A DNA stretch of 64,000 nucleotides from contig NZ_JARFML010000020.1 of NCBI RefSeq assembly GCF_029167105.1, positions 83,632 to 147,631 of the forward strand. Direction: 5' to 3'. This DNA is from Bradyrhizobium yuanmingense (GTDB lineage Bacteria > Pseudomonadota > Alphaproteobacteria > Rhizobiales > Xanthobacteraceae). Each line of letters opens with the position of its first letter. Positions within the stretch are counted from its first letter, which is position 1. Both the position numbers and the translations under genes were made by a program. Of this stretch, positions 59,940-64,000 are shown piece after piece. The notes below the pieces were generated by a model. That model did no database searches, was not told the DNA's origin, and saw only the letters and a program-made list of their open reading frames with translations.

Positions 59940-62429
59940 ATGGGGATTTCATTAGCAGAGCTGATCAAACAGAACACGCTTGGGCAGAGCGAAGGATATC
60001 CTGCCGGTGTTCCGCACAGCTGGAATTGGTACAAGGGTTGGAATCCGGACGGTCTGCTGACTCCGCCTGCCGACTTCACGGCGGTCGAAGGCTGGGGACA
60101 GGTCTACACGGAGGAAGGGGCTCCCGCATCTCCAAATGCGAACGTCGAGCTCGCGAACGCAAAGACCTACGTGCATATCAAGGAAACTGGCGAGTGGCTG
60201 CTCGTCCAGGACCAGTCAAAGCTAGGAATCGCAGGCGGGCACTTCGTCCCAAATTTCAACGGTAACTCAGGTTACCCGATGACGGTGACTCGCCTGCCAA
60301 GCGGGGCGGTGAGCTTTGATGCGCCTCCGGCCGGCTACAACGATCATTTCTGGCAAGGAGCACGTGGGACCTACACGGCTGGCACCGTCGACGGGGTTTA
60401 CGTCCAGATGGACATGAGGACGACCGATCCCAACGCGAAGCTGGTGGGCATGGTCGGTGTGGACTGGTGGCGTAACGCGTCAGCGCCGTATCTTGACGAC
60501 CACAGCGCCAATCCAGCTGTTGGAGTCAGCAACTGGGTTGAGCTTTCGACCCAATGGAAGACGATCGGTTACTATTCCATGAGCACTGCGGCGTTCCAGG
60601 CAGACTTGCCTCCGCCGCTGCTTGGATCTCCTCAAACGCCTCCGGTCCAGCCTTCCGACACGATAGCGCCGGCGTCGCCCAAGCTGGTGGCAGTCACGCC
60701 GGATACGGGTACCGCCGGAGACCAAGTTACCAATGCCAAGCAATTGACGTTGAGCGGAACGGCAGAAGCGGGCAGCACCGTCAAGGTATTTGAGGGAACG
60801 AGCGTCGTTGGCACGGTCAAGGCCGGTGCGAATGGCACCTGGAGCCTGACCACAGCCCAATTGGCAGATGGGAACCATACCTTCAACGCGACCGCCACGG
60901 ATGCTGCAGGCAACGTCAGTCAGAAATCCGCTTCCCTCAGCGCACGCGTAGACACGCTTGCGCCGGCGGCCCCCAAGATCACGGCATTCGCACCGGATAA
61001 TGGTACCGTCGCGGCCAGGATGACGAACACCGGACGGTTGACGCTGAGTGGTACATCGGAAGCAGGCAGCACGGTTAGGGTCCTCGAGGGCACGACCGTG
61101 ATCGGCACGACCAAAGCTGGCGCGGGCGGCGCCTGGAGTTTGACAACGGCACAGTTGGCTGCAGGGAGGCACGCCTTCACTGCCATGGCCACCGACGCCG
61201 CAGGCAACGTCAGCACGAAATCTGCCGGCCTGAATGTGACGGTCAACGGGCCTGTCACCTCGCCACCGGCAAATGGAAAGAATTTGCTGGTGAACGGGTC
61301 GTTCGAGGCGACCGCCGTGGCTGACGGACGCTGGGGAGCCTACAAGTCGGTTTCGGGTTGGACCGCGATCTCCGGCGGCACGATCGAGCTCTGGAATAAT
61401 CACAGTGGCGTCAAAGCCAGCGACGGCGCCAATTTCGGCGAGCTCGACTATCTTGGCGCTCGAGATGGCTTCTACCAGGATGTTAAGACCGTCGCAGGAC
61501 AAGTTTACCAACTGTCCTTCGATGCGCGCACGCGACCCGGTTTCAACAGCGCGACCTGCTCAATCGAAGTCTTTTGGAATGGCTCGGTTGTTGCGGCTGT
61601 TCCGCCTGGCAGCGCTTGGGACTCCTACGATTTCAAGGTCGTTGGCACCGGCGGCAACGATCGCCTGACCTTCCGCGAGGTATCCAGCCAAGGCAGCGAC
61701 GGCCTCGGTGCCCTCTATGACAATATCGAACTCACCGTCGCGACAGCGACGCCGCCCACTCAAATACCGGAGCCCACAGGCAAGAATCTCCTGGTGAACG
61801 GATCATTCGAGTCATCTTCGCTGGCGCCTCTCCAGGGCGGTCGCTGGGGTGCCTTCGATTCCGTTCCAGGCTGGCACGCCATCAGTGGCGGAACCATCGA
61901 GCTCTGGAACAATCTGAACGGCGTGAAAGCAAGTGACGGCGGCAACTTCGGCGAAATGGACTATGTCGGAGCTCGTGATGGACTTTATCAGGATGTGAAA
62001 ACCGTCGCCGGTCAGCAATACGATCTTTCCTTCGATGCGCGCTCGCGGCCGGGGTTCTCGAGCTCGACCTGTTCGATCGAAGTCCTGTGGAATGGCTCGG
62101 TCGTTGGCGTGGTTCCGCCCGGCGCCGACTGGAAGAACTATGATTTCACGGTGACCGGAACAGGCGGACAGGACCGCCTGACCTTCCGCGAGGTTGCGGG
62201 CCAGGGCGGTGACGGGCTCGGCGCTCTCTACGACAATGTCTCCCTGGTCGCAAAGACGCCGAGCTCCACCTCGGCATCTCTGCTGAGCAGTACAAGTCAG
62301 GCGGTCGCGCTGATGAATCAGTTCGCCGCGACCGACGGAATCACGACCTCCGCAGTGACGAATGGGCCGCTCGCAACCGATACGAGCGCCTTGCTCACGC
62401 AGACGCTCTCGTTGCCTGCCCAACACTAG
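59940..62429 (+). CDS. Large signal-less protein with two Ig-like and two DUF642-like domains
   Basis: 829 residues from ATG 59940, five bases past GGAAAGG. The N-terminal ~235 residues are a Trp/Tyr-rich domain I do not recognise. Two bacterial Ig-like repeats follow (~239-336 and ~337-440; DTIAPASPKL and DTLAPAAPKI starts, NGTWSLTTAQLADGNHTF). Two DUF642-like, probably sugar-binding, domains come next (~445-600 and ~613-768), both with GKNLLVNGSFE, GGTIELWNN and YDNI/YDNV. The tail is Ser/Thr/Ala-rich and ends SLPAQH. There is no N-terminal signal peptide and no RTX nonapeptide. A type I secretion export route is the likely reading, given the nearby transporter. Confidence 0.75.
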   Translation: MGISLAELIKQNTLGQSEGYPAGVPHSWNWYKGWNPDGLLTPPADFTAVEGWGQVYTEEGAPASPNANVELANAKTYVHIKETGEWLLVQDQSKLGIAGGHFVPNFNGNSGYPMTVTRLPSGAVSFDAPPAGYNDHFWQGARGTYTAGTVDGVYVQMDMRTTDPNAKLVGMVGVDWWRNASAPYLDDHSANPAVGVSNWVELSTQWKTIGYYSMSTAAFQADLPPPLLGSPQTPPVQPSDTIAPASPKLVAVTPDTGTAGDQVTNAKQLTLSGTAEAGSTVKVFEGTSVVGTVKAGANGTWSLTTAQLADGNHTFNATATDAAGNVSQKSASLSARVDTLAPAAPKITAFAPDNGTVAARMTNTGRLTLSGTSEAGSTVRVLEGTTVIGTTKAGAGGAWSLTTAQLAAGRHAFTAMATDAAGNVSTKSAGLNVTVNGPVTSPPANGKNLLVNGSFEATAVADGRWGAYKSVSGWTAISGGTIELWNNHSGVKASDGANFGELDYLGARDGFYQDVKTVAGQVYQLSFDARTRPGFNSATCSIEVFWNGSVVAAVPPGSAWDSYDFKVVGTGGNDRLTFREVSSQGSDGLGALYDNIELTVATATPPTQIPEPTGKNLLVNGSFESSSLAPLQGGRWGAFDSVPGWHAISGGTIELWNNLNGVKASDGGNFGEMDYVGARDGLYQDVKTVAGQQYDLSFDARSRPGFSSSTCSIEVLWNGSVVGVVPPGADWKNYDFTVTGTGGQDRLTFREVAGQGGDGLGALYDNVSLVAKTPSSTSASLLSSTSQAVALMNQFAATDGITTSAVTNGPLATDTSALLTQTLSLPAQH

Positions 62430-62455
62430 TTTTTCGGCGATAGGCTGTGAGTAGA

Positions 62456-62487
62456 CGCGGGGGCGCAGATTTGCGCCCCCGCGTTTT
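62456..62487 (+). terminator. Strong Rho-independent terminator
   Basis: CGCGGGGGCGCA and TGCGCCCCCGCG form a perfect 12-bp stem with a 4-base loop, followed by TTTT at 62484-62487. It starts 27 bases after the large repeat protein's stop codon. Confidence 0.9.
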
Positions 62488-62510
62488 GCATTGGGACTTT
62501 GCATTGGGAC
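62485..62510 (+). repeat. 13-bp tandem duplication
   Basis: TTTGCATTGGGAC occurs twice in a row, directly after the terminator. A short slippage duplication. Confidence 0.85.
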
Positions 62511-62670
62511 CGCCCGCCAGGAATGCCCTGCAGCCAGCAGGTGCCGCTCTACGAGCTGCTCAGCGGAATTGATAGCCGTCAACTCCGAGGTGCTGGTTTC
62601 AGTTCAGATGATGCCGGGGCGAGCCTCTCCATGGCGATTGCCGCGCCGATAGGTCTGACAATCGAAATCC

Positions 62671-63747
62671 ATGACACACTCGGCACAAATCACGGCGTGT
62701 TCACCCGCACCTTATGCGAGCGGGGCCGTGCGCACCGCATTTCCGGCCGAGACGGCCCGCCCTTACGTCACGATCGCAATTCCTACCTACAACAGGGCCA
62801 CGCTTCTGAAGGGATGCATCGCATCCGCCCTGGCGCAGACCTACCCTCATTTCGAGGTTCTCGTCTCGAACAACGCTTCGCCGGACGATACGGCGCAGAT
62901 CTTGGACCAGTTCAGCGACCCACGATTGCGCGTCATCACCCAGGAAACCAATATCGGCCTGCTCCCGAATTGGAATGCGTGTCTTGCGAATGCTCGAGGC
63001 GACTACATCATCTTCGTATCCGATGACGACAGGATTTTGCCGGCGCTGCTCGAGCGGTGCGTGGCGCTTATTGACCAACACTCGCAACTTCCGATCGTCG
63101 TTACTCTGAGCAATTTACACGCGGCTTCACTCGGCCAAACGCGCCCCCCGCGCGCCAGTCGGACTCTCCCCACCGGCGTTCGGGACGGCACTGCAATCCT
63201 GAATGAGTTCCTTACCGACCAGATCACCGTCAATATGTGCGGCGTCGTGATGCGCACGGCCCTTCTGCGCGAACGCGGCGGCATTCCGCTCGATCTGCCG
63301 CACACCGCCGACGTCGCTGCGTGGGCACCGCTGCTACTTCTCGGCAAAGCCGGTCTCGTCAACGAGGCCTGCGCGACCTACACCTATCATGACGATTCCG
63401 AGACGGCCCGATTGGGGGTGGAGCGGCTTCTGTACGACGGACGCAAGGTCGCCGATTTGATCGCGCACACTGCGGAGACTCATGTTCATGACGCGCAACT
63501 GCGCAAGACCATCCAGCTCCAGGCTTGGCGTTGCTTTGCGCGTCGAGGGCTGATCACGCTGACAGACTTTCGCAGGAGCGGCGCAGGCATGCTCGAGATG
63601 TTGAGCATGGCTTGGCACTTTCGCCGGGATCTCCAGGGCGTGAGCCTGCAAGCCATCCTTCGCTTCGTTGCCGTCACCCTTTGTCCGCCGTCTCTGGCCG
63701 CTCGCCTGCGTCGTCTGAGGCGCAGCACCCCGGAACAATTGGCTTGA
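62671..63747 (+). CDS. GT2-family glycosyltransferase
   Basis: 358 residues. The GT-A fold starts PYVTIAIPTYNRATLLKGCIASALAQTYPHFEVLVSNNASPDDT, with the DDD motif in IIFVSDDDRILPALLERC. The rest lacks membrane helices, so it is a soluble or loosely attached enzyme. Such transferases add sugars to a lipid-linked or protein-linked glycan. It follows the large repeat protein and could be part of its glycosylation or of the polysaccharide made upstream. Confidence 0.85.
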   Translation: MTHSAQITACSPAPYASGAVRTAFPAETARPYVTIAIPTYNRATLLKGCIASALAQTYPHFEVLVSNNASPDDTAQILDQFSDPRLRVITQETNIGLLPNWNACLANARGDYIIFVSDDDRILPALLERCVALIDQHSQLPIVVTLSNLHAASLGQTRPPRASRTLPTGVRDGTAILNEFLTDQITVNMCGVVMRTALLRERGGIPLDLPHTADVAAWAPLLLLGKAGLVNEACATYTYHDDSETARLGVERLLYDGRKVADLIAHTAETHVHDAQLRKTIQLQAWRCFARRGLITLTDFRRSGAGMLEMLSMAWHFRRDLQGVSLQAILRFVAVTLCPPSLAARLRRLRRSTPEQLA

Positions 63748-63966
63748 CGACGACGGTACGGACTGTGGCGCGTCTTCCGCGCACACGAGCCCGACAGCAA
63801 TCGCGCGGTCGGCCGCAGTTCGTCTGCTTATTCCGTTATTGATACCTCTCAATTCGCCTGACTCTGGCACCCATAGGCTGCGCCGAGAGTCAGGTTCTCC
63901 GATCAAGCGGACCGGACGCGAGATCAAGCGATGGTGGCCTGTTATGCCTAACTCACTGCCTGCATC

Positions 63967-64000
63967 ATGAGCACACCGGCCCTGCCCGCCTCCCCCAGCC
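63967..64000 (+). CDS. Possible start of next gene (partial)
   Basis: ATG at 63967 opens a Pro/Ala-rich frame (MSTPALPASPS) that runs off the window. No ribosome site is certain. It may be the N-terminus of another polysaccharide gene. Confidence 0.2.
   Translation, partial: MSTPALPASPS

Noticed and set aside
59940..62429. RTX-type calcium-binding toxin
   Set aside because: No GGxGxDxUx nonapeptides are present; the repeats are Ig-like and DUF642-like.

Overview
The window is GC-rich alphaproteobacterial chromosome, most likely from Bradyrhizobium or a close relative in the order Rhizobiales. This rests on GC-rich codon use, DUF1236 and GrlR-like small proteins, a Tat-exported oxidoreductase, LysR/IclR/AraC-controlled catabolic genes, a TctC-type binding protein and two surface-polysaccharide regions. 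No plasmid, phage or CRISPR signature was seen.

Region 1 (0-16 kb) is mostly envelope and secreted proteins. It holds a GrlR-like protein, an SLT transglycosylase, a frameshifted formylglycine-generating-enzyme-like gene behind a Tat aldo/keto reductase, an AraC regulator, a monooxygenase-domain protein, an unusual LuxR regulator with a ~490-residue low-complexity tail, an L,D-transpeptidase, a flavin oxidoreductase, a lipoprotein, a Tat class V aminotransferase, a 26-residue membrane peptide, a DUF1236 protein and three consecutive Gly/Ser-repeat secreted proteins. Region 2 (16-21.4 kb) is a minus-strand polysaccharide operon: a Wzz/Wzc-like chain-length protein with a degenerate P-loop, a GH5 glycosidase and an O-antigen-ligase-like polymerase.

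Region 3 (21.5-37.3 kb) is metabolic. dgdA-ggt stands opposite a LysR gene with two palindromes between them. A methyltransferase-alcohol dehydrogenase pair follows, then a phytanoyl-CoA-dioxygenase-like gene behind a structured leader. An echA/acyl-CoA synthetase/tctC operon is divergent from an IclR gene with a perfect 15-bp palindrome. An adenylate cyclase-TPR protein and queD close the region.

Region 4 (37.36-40 kb) begins with the 3' half of a tRNA-Arg(ACG) gene, a typical integration scar. Beyond it lie a broken tonB, a short-chain dehydrogenase fragment, a TTG-start cold-shock gene and an unknown gene. The scar's polarity puts the acquired DNA on the right-hand side.

Region 5 (40.3-63.8 kb) looks like a surface-glycan and secretion island. 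It has two GT4 glycosyltransferases flanking a radical SAM protein, and a type I secretion ABC transporter next to a HlyD adaptor that itself carries an N-terminal C39-like domain. It also has a DUF4910 hydrolase, a C-methyltransferase, RfbC, a small membrane protein, a class III aminotransferase, Crp/Fnr and LuxR regulators, a sugar epimerase/dehydratase, RfbF, a signal-less protein with two Ig-like and two DUF642-like repeats (a plausible secretion cargo), and a GT2. A working idea is that the island makes an unusual deoxy or branched sugar and exports a glycan-binding surface protein. The C39-like/HlyD fusion and the LuxR protein with the long tail are the most unusual items.
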